A stretch of 64,000 nucleotides of DNA from Croceivirga sp. (GTDB taxonomy: Bacteria; Bacteroidota; Bacteroidia; Flavobacteriales; Flavobacteriaceae), in NCBI GenBank assembly GCA_028284935.1, contig JANQQQ010000039.1, positions 1-64,000 on the forward strand, written 5' to 3'. This document shows positions 8,328-17,382 of this stretch, in pieces. The translations under genes were made by a program, and so were the position numbers. The notes beneath the pieces were generated by a model, which was not told the DNA's origin, searched no databases, and saw only the letters and a program-made list of their open reading frames with translations. Numbering within the stretch: the stretch's first letter is position 1; each line of letters opens with the position of its first letter.

Positions 8328-9044
8328 CTATTCTGTAGGGCAACCCTCCAACCTTTTTAAGGCATCAAGTGAGATGGTTTTTACACGGGCATGATATTGT
8401 CGCTGTGCTATGGTCAGGGTACTTCGTGCTAAATTACCGTTGGATTTGGTAATAATTTTATTGATAAAATTAAAAGCATCTTCACAGTCCACATGTTGAA
8501 CCACTGCTTCCAAGGAAGTTTCAAATTCGGAAAGACTTTGGTCCATTTTCTGCTGTATTTTTTTAGCAGGACTTACCATAATTCCGCCCTGTTCATTTAA
8601 AACCTCTTTGGTGTTCATGACCAAAATATCATCACCGTAAGTACTTGTATACCCTTGTTGGAAATTTTGCAAAGCATCAAGTGTGATCAAGGTGTTTTGC
8701 AAAGCAAGTTTCAGGTAATTTTTTGAATCTTCGAGAGAATTGGACCGGACGGCTTTTTTAAGGTTGAACTCAGTATCTTTTGCAGTTTGTAAGGCCGGTT
8801 CACAACCACAATCATTTAAATGGGTTTTGGTATTTTCCAAACTGCTCAAGGCTTTGAAGCCATGGTATTTCGCCATCTCCAAGGATTGGGTTTCCAATGC
8901 CCGTTGGGTGTGCTCTTTAATTGAGTTAATATCACTATTGGCCATTTGGCAAGCATTGATACCCGTAAAGGAAAGTAGCATTAATAGTCCTAAAAGACCT
9001 AGGACAAGACCCAAATAGGGCAATATCTTCAGGTAGGCTCTCAT
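8328..9044 (-). CDS. membrane-anchored helical protein of unknown function
   Basis: This 238-residue protein has one N-terminal hydrophobic segment (ILPYLGLVLGLLGLLMLLSF), either signal anchor or uncleaved signal. The remainder is mostly amphipathic helix with periodic Leu, suggesting helical bundles in the periplasm. Four Cys residues outside the anchor (CGCE near residue 80, one near 190 and one in the final GCPTE) could form disulfides. I recognise no family. It converges on the response-regulator gene with one base between them, so no room remains for a classical terminator. Confidence 0.55.
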   Translation of the reverse strand: MRAYLKILPYLGLVLGLLGLLMLLSFTGINACQMANSDINSIKEHTQRALETQSLEMAKYHGFKALSSLENTKTHLNDCGCEPALQTAKDTEFNLKKAVRSNSLEDSKNYLKLALQNTLITLDALQNFQQGYTSTYGDDILVMNTKEVLNEQGGIMVSPAKKIQQKMDQSLSEFETSLEAVVQHVDCEDAFNFINKIITKSNGNLARSTLTIAQRQYHARVKTISLDALKRLEGCPTE

Positions 9045-9213
9045 TTTGATTTGATTTGGTCCTATAAAATTAGATGATGTCCGGGTTAACCCAGAATTCC
9101 ATCGTCAAACAACGGGTTTTGACTACAAAAGGAACATAAAGTTGAATTTCTCGATAAACGGTAATCCATAATAGCGTTATGCCCCACTATGAAAAATGTG
9201 TATATTTCTGGCT

Positions 9214-10098
9214 ATGGAAGACATTGTTATTGACAAATACAAGAGTACGGGCGCCTCGAACCTAAAGAATGTACCCACCTTTGAAGATTTTGGGAAGACG
9301 GGGAAGCAATTAAAGGATGCATTGGAGCAAGTTAGCAAAGAACTGGCGGATTTTCAGGATACCCTTTATGCCCATGGAAAGTATGGGATATTGGTCTGCT
9401 TGCAGGGTATGGATACGGCGGGAAAGGACAGTCTCATCCGCGAAGTCTTCAAGGAACTCAATGCTAGGGGGGTTGAGGTACACAGTTTTAAAGTGCCCAG
9501 TAAATTGGAATTACGGCATGATTATCTTTGGCGTCATTATATCGCCCTTCCTGAACGGGGTAAGTTTAGTGTCTTCAATAGAACACATTATGAAAATGTA
9601 CTGGTGACCAAGGTACATCCACACTATATTTTGGGAGAGAATATACCGGGAGTTCTTCATATATCTGATGTGAATGATGAATTTTGGGAGAATCGCTACC
9701 GACAAATCAACGATTTTGAGCGGCATATCTCGGAAAACGGTACGATCGTCTTCAAGTTCTTTCTGCACCTGTCCAAAGAGGAGCAACGTCAACGTCTATT
9801 GCGCCGACTCCGGTTGAGACGAAAGAACTGGAAATTTTCACCTGGCGATTTAAAGGAAAGAAAACTCTGGGATAAATATCAGGAATGCTATCAGGAGGCC
9901 ATCAACAAAACATCCAAACCTCATGCCCCTTGGTATATTGTTCCCGCAGACGATAAAAAGGCTGCTCGCTTGATTGTAGCTTCTATTTTATTGCAATCGT
10001 TAAAAAAGTATAAAGATGTAAAAGAACCGGAATTGGATGATGAAATAAAGGCTAACTTAGAATCTTTCAAACAACAATTGGAAAAAGAAAACGAATGA
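9214..10098 (+). CDS. ppk2: polyphosphate kinase 2 family protein
   Basis: PPK2 enzymes phosphorylate nucleotides with polyphosphate or make polyphosphate from nucleoside triphosphates. The P-loop-like GMDTAGKD is at residues 65-72 of the form starting at 9214, followed by the family hallmarks VHSFKVPS, the lid-region RRHYLWRH-like segment (DYLWRHY) and FNRTHYENV. Its 294 residues fit a single-domain PPK2. The upstream ATG at 9196 would add six residues (MCIFLA) and is less likely. The stop overlaps the peptidase start by four bases. The exact nucleotide class (AMP, ADP or GDP) cannot be settled by eye. Confidence 0.85.
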   Translation: MEDIVIDKYKSTGASNLKNVPTFEDFGKTGKQLKDALEQVSKELADFQDTLYAHGKYGILVCLQGMDTAGKDSLIREVFKELNARGVEVHSFKVPSKLELRHDYLWRHYIALPERGKFSVFNRTHYENVLVTKVHPHYILGENIPGVLHISDVNDEFWENRYRQINDFERHISENGTIVFKFFLHLSKEEQRQRLLRRLRLRRKNWKFSPGDLKERKLWDKYQECYQEAINKTSKPHAPWYIVPADDKKAARLIVASILLQSLKKYKDVKEPELDDEIKANLESFKQQLEKENE

Positions 10099-11495
10099 AT
10101 ATCAGAATACTTCTTGTCCTCTTTTTATGCTGTACGGTTCTTTTAAGATCTCAATCCGAAGATGAAAAGCAACTTAAGGCCATTTATGACATGGCATTGA
10201 CCAATGGCAAGGCCTACGATTGGTTGAACTATCTGTCCAATCAAATTGGTGGTCGTCTTTCAGGATCGGTCCAGGCGCAGGAGGCCGTGGAATATACCAA
10301 ACGTCAAATGGATGTATTGGGATTGGATAGGGTTTGGTTACAACCGGTCATGGTCCCAAAATGGGTTCGTGGAACACCAGAGTTTGCCTACATAGAGACC
10401 AAGCCCGGTATTACCACCAATGTTCCCATTTGTGCTTTGGGAGGTTCCGTGGCAACGCCGGACGGTGGATTGAAGGCAAAAGTGGTGGAGGTGCAAAGTA
10501 TCGAGGATTTGGAAAGACTGGGACGGGAAAAAATTCAAGGAAAACTGGTGTTTTTTAATCGACCCATGGATGCCACCATCATCCGAACCTTCAGGGCATA
10601 CTCAGGTTGTGTGTTTCAAAGGTATGGCGGCGCAGCAGCTGCGGCCAAGTACGGTGCCCTTGGTGTCATTGTTCGCTCCCTTAGCCTGAAATTGGATGAT
10701 TATCCGCATACGGGATCCATGAGCTACGGTGATACCCCGGTGGAGGACCGAATTCCTGCTGCGGCAATCAGCACCAATGCTGCAGAACTGTTGAGTACCA
10801 CCTTAAAACTCAATCCAGACATTAAATTTTACTTCAGACAAAACTGCAAGCAATTTCCAGATGTGGAATCTTACAATGTTATCGGTGAGATTCGTGGGTC
10901 CGAATTTCCAAATGAAATCATGATCGTAGGGGGGCACCTGGATTCTTGGGATTTAGGCGATGGCGCCCATGACGATGGCGCTGGGGTGGTACAAAGTATG
11001 GATGTCCTCAGACTTATAAAGGCAAGTGGTTATAGGCCAAAGCGAACTATTAGGGCGGTACTTTTTATGAACGAGGAAAATGGACTTCGAGGTGCCAACA
11101 AGTATGCTGAAGTGGCCAAAGCAAAAAAAGAAAACCATGTATTTGCCCTGGAAAGTGATGCGGGTGGATTTACCCCAAGGGGATTCTCCCTGGACTGTTC
11201 CGATGAAAACTTTAAGCAGGTGGAAGGTTGGAAGACGCTATTTGAACCTTATTTGATTCACTTGTTTGTCCGAGGTGGAAGTGGGGCCGATGTTGGTCCC
11301 CTGAAAGGTGAAAATGTTGTTTTAGCTGGGTTACGACCTGATTCACAACGTTATTTTGATCATCATCACGCTGCAACGGACACCTTTCAATATGTAAACA
11401 AGCGGGAGTTGGAACTGGGGGCTGCAACCATGGCAAGCTTGGTTTATTTAATGGATAAGTACGGAATCATTCAACCTAAAAACATAAAAGGGTAG
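10095..11495 (+). CDS. secreted M28-family zinc aminopeptidase, carboxypeptidase Q-like
   Basis: The 466-residue protein has a signal peptide (ILLVLFLCCTVLLRSQ), a protease-associated insertion near residues 115-200, and the M28 di-zinc core: GGHLDSWD with GAHDDGAG, NEENG, ESDAGG and the final His in DHHHAATDTF. It should release N-terminal amino acids or cleave dipeptides in the periplasm or outside. It is translationally coupled to PPK2, although no functional link is evident. The family assignment is solid; substrate is not known. Confidence 0.88.
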   Translation: MNIRILLVLFLCCTVLLRSQSEDEKQLKAIYDMALTNGKAYDWLNYLSNQIGGRLSGSVQAQEAVEYTKRQMDVLGLDRVWLQPVMVPKWVRGTPEFAYIETKPGITTNVPICALGGSVATPDGGLKAKVVEVQSIEDLERLGREKIQGKLVFFNRPMDATIIRTFRAYSGCVFQRYGGAAAAAKYGALGVIVRSLSLKLDDYPHTGSMSYGDTPVEDRIPAAAISTNAAELLSTTLKLNPDIKFYFRQNCKQFPDVESYNVIGEIRGSEFPNEIMIVGGHLDSWDLGDGAHDDGAGVVQSMDVLRLIKASGYRPKRTIRAVLFMNEENGLRGANKYAEVAKAKKENHVFALESDAGGFTPRGFSLDCSDENFKQVEGWKTLFEPYLIHLFVRGGSGADVGPLKGENVVLAGLRPDSQRYFDHHHAATDTFQYVNKRELELGAATMASLVYLMDKYGIIQPKNIKG

Positions 11496-11517
11496 TGTCC
11501 CTTTAGTTTCCAAGTAT

Positions 11518-11525
11518 TACTTTTG
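11518..11525 (+). promoter_or_regulatory. Bacteroidota -7 promoter motif before the PPIase gene
   Basis: TACTTTTG fits TAnnTTTG and lies 20 bases before the ATG at 11546, in the 50 bp spacer after the M28 gene. No clear -33 TTG is seen. Confidence 0.35.
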
Positions 11526-11545
11526 CAGCCTTAATCAAAGGAACT

Positions 11546-12478
11546 ATGCAAGACGGTATATACGCTAAATTCAATACGACCAAAGGTGGGATTTTGGTAA
11601 AGCTGACCCATGATAAGACCCCGGGGACCGTGGGTAATTTTGTGGCGCTGGCCGAAGGTAATTTGGAGAACAGTGCCAAGCCCCAAGGGACACCCTATTA
11701 TGATGGTCTAAAATTTCACCGGGTCATCCCTGATTTTATGATTCAAGGGGGGTGTCCTCAGGGAACGGGAACGGGCAGTCCCGGATATCAATTTGAGGAT
11801 GAATTCCATGATGATTTGAAGCATGATGCACCTGGAGTCCTCTCCATGGCCAACGCTGGTCCTGGAACCAACGGAAGTCAATTTTTTATCACCCATGTAC
11901 CAACGCCGTGGTTGAACAATAAGCATACGGTCTTTGGTCATGTGGAACACGGGCAGGAAGTGGTGGACACCATTGCACAAGGGGATATCATTGAATCTTT
12001 GGAAATTGTTAGGGTAGGTGAAGAGGCCGAAAAATGGAACGCAGTCGAATCCTTTAGAACCTTTGAAGGGGAACGTGAAAAAAGGGAGGCTGAAAAAAGG
12101 GCCAAAGCAGAGGCAGCTTTGGAAAAATTGGCCGCCGGTTTTGAGAAAACAACCTCAGGTCTTCGTTATAAAATTATTCAAAAGGGCAATGGGGCCAAGG
12201 CTGAAAAAGGTAAGACCGTAGCTGTGCATTATGAGGGCAGCTTGGATACTGGGAAGGTTTTTGATTCCTCATATAGCAGAAGACAGCCTATTGAATTTCC
12301 ATTAGGTGTGGGCAAGGTAATTCCTGGATGGGATGAAGGTATCTCGTTACTGCAAGTAGGCGACAAGGCCCGTTTGGTAATCCCTTCCCATCTTGGCTAC
12401 GGGAGTAGGGGAGCCGGAGAGGCCATTCCCCCGGACGCCATTTTACTATTTGATGTAGAGTTAATCTCCGTGAATTAA
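11546..12478 (+). CDS. dual-domain peptidyl-prolyl isomerase: cyclophilin fused to FKBP
   Basis: Residues 1-155 are a cyclophilin ([13 protein letters not shown], then [10 protein letters not shown] and the [10 protein letters not shown] segment), a Lys/Glu/Ala-rich helical linker spans ~170-200, and residues ~205-310 are an FKBP domain ([45 protein letters not shown]). Both catalyse cis-trans isomerisation of prolyl bonds, so the protein carries two unrelated active folds. No signal peptide is seen, so it is probably cytoplasmic. A hairpin terminator follows about 24 bases after the stop. Confidence 0.9.
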   Translation: MQDGIYAKFNTTKGGILVKLTHDKTPGTVGNFVALAEGNLENSAKPQGTPYYDGLKFHRVIPDFMIQGGCPQGTGTGSPGYQFEDEFHDDLKHDAPGVLSMANAGPGTNGSQFFITHVPTPWLNNKHTVFGHVEHGQEVVDTIAQGDIIESLEIVRVGEEAEKWNAVESFRTFEGEREKREAEKRAKAEAALEKLAAGFEKTTSGLRYKIIQKGNGAKAEKGKTVAVHYEGSLDTGKVFDSSYSRRQPIEFPLGVGKVIPGWDEGISLLQVGDKARLVIPSHLGYGSRGAGEAIPPDAILLFDVELISVN

Positions 12479-12501
12479 TCTAGTATAGCTAAATAATGGG
12501 T

Positions 12502-12528
12502 AAAAGCTCCTTTTGAAGGGGCTTTTTT
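12502..12528 (+). terminator. Rho-independent terminator after the PPIase gene
   Basis: AAAAGCTCC, a short loop and GGGGCTTTTTT form a GC-centred stem with one G-T pair and a T run, placed 23 bases downstream of the stop at 12478. Confidence 0.7.
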
Positions 12529-12610
12529 ATTTTGCCTTGTTGACACTCAGCAAAAGCAAAAACAAATTGATGGCAAGCAATAGTAAAAGCACCGTAAAAA
12601 ATGCATTCAT
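12527..12610 (-). CDS. candidate 27-residue single-helix membrane peptide
   Basis: An ATG at 12610 opens 27 codons: MNAFFTVLLLLLAIN, then FLLLLSV and the basic tail NKAK. The continuous hydrophobic core with positive C-terminus is what a small membrane peptide looks like. Its stop overlaps the T run of the terminator of the convergent PPIase gene. There is no Shine-Dalgarno, but that is normal here. Without comparative data chance cannot be excluded. Confidence 0.3.
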   Translation of the reverse strand: MNAFFTVLLLLLAINLFLLLLSVNKAK

Positions 12611-12735
12611 AATTTGATGGAGGTTTGATGGTTATTCTGAATCTTTCCCTAATAACAATACAACGGGGAAAAACCCTACTTTAGTATGGAAACAATTTCA
12701 TTATCAATTATTTGAAAGTTGAGCACAAGTCTTAT

Positions 12736-13482
12736 TTAAATGGAAATACTGCTTAAGGTCGTATAGGTTATCCCTTCCAGGGAGGTGCTCAATTGATACT
12801 GAAAAAGCCCAGTTTCGCCTATGGCTATCAACAAATCCCCATTGATAATAACATCAAAGGCTTTCCGGTCAATGGCATTGACCAGTTTGGATTCCGATGG
12901 ATTACTTACATCAAAGATTTTGATTTCATCATCACAGACGATAAGATAATTTCCATAAAGTCCAAGTCCTCGGGGAAAGATTAAATTTCTTGAACTTATC
13001 AAAACGGGTTGGGTCACATCGTTGACATCATAAATTTCCAAAACATTGATATCGTTTCCGCAAAACGTATCACTATGTAAAGTAACATAGGCATGGGTAT
13101 CGTTGGCCACTACGGGATCGCAAGCTGTAAAGTGCTCCACTCGGGACAACTTTTGAGGAAACTCCGGGTCGTTTAAACCATAGATAAACATACCGGTTCG
13201 CGAACCTATATAAAGGTAGTCCTTATATCCAAAGAGGGTTTCAATGTCAAACCCAATATTGACTTTGTTGACAAAAACGGGTTCCTGGGCAGTGCTAAGA
13301 CTGAAAACGTTGAGATCAAACTGGTCCACAACGTACAAATAGTCCCCTTTTAGGGTAAAGGTCGCCAAGGAACCACCTTGACCATCCGTTGACGGGGAAT
13401 CCTGTCCGTTTGCTGAATCGCCATCAGATTCACAGGAAATTAGCCATAATGTTAGTAGGGATAATATAAATAACTTTTTCAT
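12736..13482 (-). CDS. LVIVD-repeat-like beta-propeller lipoprotein
   Basis: From the ATG at 13482 the protein is 248 residues: signal peptide and lipobox (LLTLWLISC), then an acidic Ser/Asp-rich tether and repeated motifs such as YLYVVDQFDLNVFSL, YLYIGSRTGMFIYGL, YLIVCDDEIKIFDVS and LLIAIGETGLFQYQL. These look like LVIVD-type propeller blades, found in surface lipoproteins. The upstream ATG at 13506 would overlap the preceding gene and place residues before the signal peptide, so it is not preferred. The gene pairs with the similar lipoprotein gene just upstream. Confidence 0.65.
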   Translation of the reverse strand: MKKLFILSLLTLWLISCESDGDSANGQDSPSTDGQGGSLATFTLKGDYLYVVDQFDLNVFSLSTAQEPVFVNKVNIGFDIETLFGYKDYLYIGSRTGMFIYGLNDPEFPQKLSRVEHFTACDPVVANDTHAYVTLHSDTFCGNDINVLEIYDVNDVTQPVLISSRNLIFPRGLGLYGNYLIVCDDEIKIFDVSNPSESKLVNAIDRKAFDVIINGDLLIAIGETGLFQYQLSTSLEGITYTTLSSISI

Positions 13483-13487
13483 GGGGC

Positions 13488-14006
13488 TTAGTTTTTTAGT
13501 TTCCAATCAATCACGATACTGGTAGCAGGAATATCATAGGCATAATAACCATCAGGGGATGGGAGTTCCGGAAAGGTATTCTCCACCCGTTTGGTCACCG
13601 AGAGGGTATTTGCGTCAAAATTGAAGCGTGCAGCAATTAAATCGGTGGCCTGATTGATATAAAGTACGTTTTCCCTAATCGCTAAATCCGTTGACCCGGG
13701 TACTTCAATATATTTAATCTTGATGGGATTCTCAGGATTGGAATTGTCGAATACATGAAACCCTTCCCTCACCTCGCTTACAAAAAGCAAGTTGTCCTTT
13801 ACATAGATTTTTCCTGAGTTTATGATTTGAACGGGGTCTTTGAGACGAACGGACTGCTCCAATTCGGCCCGGCTTAAAAAAACAGGTTCATATTCGGAAA
13901 AGGCTTGGGGGTCATCGTCAAAATCATCATCGCAGCTACCATAAAAACAACAGCTTTCAAAAGTAAATGCCAGTAGGAGAAAAAACAAAAGGTTAGGTGT
14001 TTTCAT
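13488..14006 (-). CDS. lipoprotein with LVIVD-like repeats, partner of the downstream gene
   Basis: This 172-residue lipoprotein has a signal and lipobox (LLLAFTFESC) followed by CFYGSCDDD, an acidic spacer and two blade-like repeats (IYVKDNLLFVSEVREGFHVF and the LAIRENVLYINQ segment). It is shorter than the protein encoded five bases downstream but clearly of the same type, so the two may form one propeller or be the result of duplication. Function unknown; a surface binding role is the usual guess for such proteins. Confidence 0.6.
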   Translation of the reverse strand: MKTPNLLFFLLLAFTFESCCFYGSCDDDFDDDPQAFSEYEPVFLSRAELEQSVRLKDPVQIINSGKIYVKDNLLFVSEVREGFHVFDNSNPENPIKIKYIEVPGSTDLAIRENVLYINQATDLIAARFNFDANTLSVTKRVENTFPELPSPDGYYAYDIPATSIVIDWKLKN

Positions 14007-14090
14007 ACGTAAGGGTTTACGGTAGGATTTAAAAAGAGTGGAACGGTTGCAAGAAGCTAGGTTAAGTTTAGGTTATGAAAAGATATAGCA

Positions 14091-14117
14091 CAAAAAAACC
14101 GCTCGATAAGAGCGGTT
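14091..14117 (-). terminator. Rho-independent terminator of the peroxiredoxin gene
   Basis: AACCGCTC, a five-base loop and GAGCGGTT form a perfect eight-pair stem; on the minus strand it is followed by seven T. It lies 21 bases beyond the stop at 14138. Confidence 0.75.
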
Positions 14118-14137
14118 AAATTAGATGTATTTAATGA

Positions 14138-14776
14138 CTATACCGTTGGGTCAGGAGTCATTCTCAAATAGGGCCGTATTTCCTCTACGCCTTTGGAAAA
14201 TAGTTCTTTTGCCTCATCCGTTGGAATTTTGGGACTGACTACAACATCTTCCCCATTGTTCCAATTAGCGGGCGTGGCCACTTTGTGATATGCGGTTAAT
14301 TGCAATGAATCAATTACACGCAACAGTTCGTGGAAGTTCCTTCCCGTTGAGGCAGGATAGGTCAAAATTAATTTGATGGTTTTGTCAGGTCCTACAATAA
14401 AGACGGAACGAACGGTTAAGGTATCATCTGCATTTGGGTGGATCATATCGTACATGTCGGACACTTTTCTGTCCTCATCGGCCACAATGGGAAAGTTGAC
14501 CTTGGTATTTTGTGTCTCATTGATATCCTTGATCCATTCATTATGTGAATCTGCCCCATCTACGCTAAGGGCCATCATTTTTACATTGCGTTTGTCAAAT
14601 TCATCCTTAAATTTTGCCGCAGTACCCAATTCGGTGGTACATACCGGTGTAAAATCTGCCGGATGGGAGAATAAAATGCCCCAACCATCCCCTAGATAAT
14701 CGTAAAAGTTTAAGGTTCCTTGTGAAGTCTCTGCAGTAAAGTCCGGAGCAATATCGCCCAGTCGTAAAGTAGCCAT
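14138..14776 (-). CDS. 1-Cys peroxiredoxin, Prx6 subfamily
   Basis: Its 212 residues reduce hydrogen peroxide and organic hydroperoxides in the cytoplasm. The peroxidatic Cys is in HPADFTPVCTTELG near residue 46, with the conserved catalytic Arg further along (in TVRSVFIVGPD). The extra C-terminal domain ending in MTPDPTV is typical of the Prx6 group (length 210-225). It is monocistronic with its own terminator. Confidence 0.9.
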   Translation of the reverse strand: MATLRLGDIAPDFTAETSQGTLNFYDYLGDGWGILFSHPADFTPVCTTELGTAAKFKDEFDKRNVKMMALSVDGADSHNEWIKDINETQNTKVNFPIVADEDRKVSDMYDMIHPNADDTLTVRSVFIVGPDKTIKLILTYPASTGRNFHELLRVIDSLQLTAYHKVATPANWNNGEDVVVSPKIPTDEAKELFSKGVEEIRPYLRMTPDPTV

Positions 14777-14876
14777 ATACGTTCGTTTTTAAGATTTAAA
14801 TAAAGGTAGGTTCAACCTATATCTTATGCTAGGGGTTTAGGGTTAAAACTATACTAAAGTTTGTTACATTTAAACC

Positions 14877-15419
14877 ATGGAAGAAAAAGTACTGGAACAA
14901 CTTCGATATCCCATTGGAAAGTATGAAATCCCAAACCCAATAACAGCGGAACACCTTTCTAAATGGATCTCAATTTTGGAACATTTACCCGCCCGTTTTG
15001 AAGAAATGGTCAATGGACTGACCGAAGAACAACTGGAAACCCCCTATCGACCTGGAGGATGGACGGTGCGCCAAGTAATTCATCATGTATCGGACAGTCA
15101 CCATAATAGCTACATCCGATTTAAATGGGCTTTGACCGAAGATACCCCTATTATAAAACCCTATTTTGAAAAGGAGTGGGCCAATCTTTTTGATACCCGC
15201 ACAGCTCCAATCCAAATGTCGTTGGACCATCTAAGGGCAGTACATTTTAAATTGGTGTATTTGCTCAAAGGGTTATCCAAGGAGCAGTTACTTCGAACGT
15301 TTATCCATCCAGAGGGAAACGAAGTCAGTACTTTGGAGGAAAATATCGGACGGTATGCCTGGCATGGAAGCCACCATTTTGCCCACATCAAAAACTTAAC
15401 GGAACGGAAAGGCTGGTAG
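14877..15419 (+). CDS. YfiT-like DinB-superfamily protein
   Basis: This 180-residue protein belongs to the DinB/YfiT four-helix-bundle fold, which binds a metal by three His. Visible ligand candidates are VRQVIHHVSDSH near residues 66-77 and the C-terminal HGSHHFAHI. The segment PYRPGGWTVRQV is a hallmark of the YfiT subfamily, members of which were called metal-dependent hydrolases and later thiol (bacillithiol) transferases. The exact thiol substrate in Flavobacteria is not established from sequence. It converges on the GNAT gene with a one-base gap. Confidence 0.8.
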   Translation: MEEKVLEQLRYPIGKYEIPNPITAEHLSKWISILEHLPARFEEMVNGLTEEQLETPYRPGGWTVRQVIHHVSDSHHNSYIRFKWALTEDTPIIKPYFEKEWANLFDTRTAPIQMSLDHLRAVHFKLVYLLKGLSKEQLLRTFIHPEGNEVSTLEENIGRYAWHGSHHFAHIKNLTERKGW

Positions 15420-15420
15420 A

Positions 15421-15942
15421 CTAAATGGGCTTGCCCATCACCCACATTTCCTTTTCCTCGTGTAACACCCTTGGAAGCGTTATATGGGATGCTCCAATGA
15501 TTTCATATCCGTGTTTTTGATAGAAGTTCTTGGCTTTTCCCTTTTTCATGGTTTCCAACCAAATCATTTTCTTTTTTAGGTGAAGGGCTAGATTTTCGGT
15601 ATGGTCCAACACCGCTTTACCAATATGCCTTCCTGTGGCTTTTTCCAGTAAATATATTCGATGTAAGTAAAGGGTGTCTTCTGCTTCCCAATTTCCCCAC
15701 CCTTGGTTTATCGTTAGTTTAAGGATGCCCACGTTTGCTCCCTGAAATTTCACCAAATAATTATGGCAGTTGGGGTCATTCAATTCCTTGATGACCACTT
15801 TTGGTATAAAACTGGTTTCGAGATAAGGGGTTGGATCTTGGTCTTCCCAAAGATGTACATAGTGTGCTTTGTAGGATCGCGTGCCCACTTCAATGTAAGC
15901 TGGAACAGTTTCTGGGGTCAACAGGTCAAAAACAGTTTCCAT
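15421..15942 (-). CDS. GNAT-family N-acetyltransferase
   Basis: This 173-residue acetyltransferase uses acetyl-CoA on an unknown amine. The central strand-loop-helix YLLEKATGRHIGKAVLDH carries the R/Q-x-x-G-x-G/A-type pyrophosphate loop (here ATGRHIG), followed by the segment LETMKKGKAKNFYQKHGYEI, typical of GNAT motif B. I take the ATG at 15942 because the more upstream one at 15984 would overlap the thioredoxin-like gene by 26 bases. It forms the last gene of a three-gene minus-strand operon starting at 17262. Confidence 0.8.
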   Translation of the reverse strand: METVFDLLTPETVPAYIEVGTRSYKAHYVHLWEDQDPTPYLETSFIPKVVIKELNDPNCHNYLVKFQGANVGILKLTINQGWGNWEAEDTLYLHRIYLLEKATGRHIGKAVLDHTENLALHLKKKMIWLETMKKGKAKNFYQKHGYEIIGASHITLPRVLHEEKEMWVMGKPI

Positions 15943-15958
15943 GGGGGTGTTCGCGGTT

Positions 15959-16513
15959 TTATTTCCATTTAATATTACACCCAATACTCGGTTTTTGGTT
16001 TTCTGAAATGATTCTTTTAGCCAATAGGGTATTCAAGGCACTTCTTAGGTCCTGTCCGTTTAAAGGTAACCCATTCCCGGGTCGCGAATCGTCCAATTGC
16101 CCTCGGTAAACCAACTCCAGTTGGTCGTTGAACAAATAGAAATCGGGGGTACAGGCAGCATCATAGGCTTTGGCAACATCCTGGGTCTCATCATACAAAT
16201 AAGGAAAGGAATACCCCTCTTGTTTTGCTGTTTTGGTCATGAGATGAGGTGCATCTTGGGGATAGTTTTCCACATCATTGCTGGATATGGCAATGAAGCC
16301 AATTCCCTTTTCTTGATATTCCCTACCCAATTTTGAAATTTCAGGATTTACATGGATTACAAAAGGACAATGGTTGCAAATGAACATGACAACGGTACCT
16401 TTTTCGCCTTTGAGCTCATCTAAACTTAAGGTTTGGCCGCTTACGGTGTCAAAAAGGGAAAAATCGGGAGCCTTGGTGCCCAATGGGAGCATATTGCTGG
16501 GTGTTCTTGCCAT
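15959..16513 (-). CDS. thioredoxin-fold protein of the AhpC/TSA-like CNHCPFV type
   Basis: This 184-residue protein has a thioredoxin fold with a C-x-x-C motif in FICNHCPFV near residue 45, preceded by APDFSLFDTVSG as in peroxiredoxin/redoxin families. No signal peptide is seen. The length and the CNHCPFV motif match thioredoxin-family proteins often annotated as peroxiredoxin-like or redoxin; probable role is thiol-disulfide exchange or peroxide reduction. Its ATG overlaps the stop of the upstream DUF6090 gene (TAATG), indicating coupling. Confidence 0.8.
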   Translation of the reverse strand: MARTPSNMLPLGTKAPDFSLFDTVSGQTLSLDELKGEKGTVVMFICNHCPFVIHVNPEISKLGREYQEKGIGFIAISSNDVENYPQDAPHLMTKTAKQEGYSFPYLYDETQDVAKAYDAACTPDFYLFNDQLELVYRGQLDDSRPGNGLPLNGQDLRSALNTLLAKRIISENQKPSIGCNIKWK

Positions 16514-17262
16514 TATGGGTTATTTACTAGCGTTTCGTCAATAAGTGAGATGAGTTGTTCAATATTTTGCTTGAATTCCAAGACCCCTTGGTTTTGCAAA
16601 TTAATGATATAGATAAGTCCATACAACTCAGAAATTAACCATTGTTCTTTATGAATGTTCAACTCATCGTTCGTGGGTAATTCGGTAGAGAGACCCAAAA
16701 GGCTTTTGGTATGTTCACGTGTAAAGAATTTAGGGAAGGCATTATCAATGATACGTCTGTTCATCTGCTGAACCCTAAATTGTACGCTGCCCGTGTAATC
16801 ATATTCATAATAGGAAATCAATGCTTTTCTGAGTTCTCCATTCTGTACTAGGTCTATGGTTTCAGAAGCCACCATATTATTGAAAGCCGTTCTTTGAGGG
16901 ACAAAAATTTCATACAGTGTAAAAGGTTTGGAATATCTGTCAAATAAGGCTACCCTTTCGTCATTGGTTAAGCTATTACTAAAAATCTGCATCATTCCTT
17001 TAACGATGGGTACTTTTTTGTGATTAAAGGCCAATACACTGTCAATCCTTTTAGCGTCTTGTTCCAAGTTGTCCCGAATTTCCTGAAGATAGGATACTTC
17101 CTTTTGATATGAAATTTGAGTACTGTTCCAGTTATTGATTTTTAGAGCGATAAGTATTCCAATGACCACCAGGACTATTTCGCCAAGAGCGTAAAAAAAG
17201 TATTTTGTCAATTTATTTTCAGAAAGGAGATTCTTGCGGATTTTCCTAAAAAAAGCAAGCAT
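16513..17262 (-). CDS. DUF6090-family membrane protein
   Basis: The 249-residue protein opens with a basic stretch (FRKIRKNLLSENK) followed by the family's strongly conserved membrane helix YALGEIVLVVIGILIALK and NNWN, then an extracytoplasmic helical region of ~190 residues. This N-terminus is diagnostic of DUF6090, abundant in Flavobacteriaceae and of unknown function. It heads a minus-strand operon with the thioredoxin-fold and GNAT genes. Confidence 0.82.
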   Translation of the reverse strand: MLAFFRKIRKNLLSENKLTKYFFYALGEIVLVVIGILIALKINNWNSTQISYQKEVSYLQEIRDNLEQDAKRIDSVLAFNHKKVPIVKGMMQIFSNSLTNDERVALFDRYSKPFTLYEIFVPQRTAFNNMVASETIDLVQNGELRKALISYYEYDYTGSVQFRVQQMNRRIIDNAFPKFFTREHTKSLLGLSTELPTNDELNIHKEQWLISELYGLIYIINLQNQGVLEFKQNIEQLISLIDETLVNNP

Positions 17263-17382
17263 AGCATAATGATATTCTTGGAATCATGAGTCCCCTAAAT
17301 ATAGTCAGAATTAAAGAGATTTCTAAGTAATGTTCCTATCAAGGAAAGTAACAGTATATTGTCAATGTTAAAATCTTGACTT

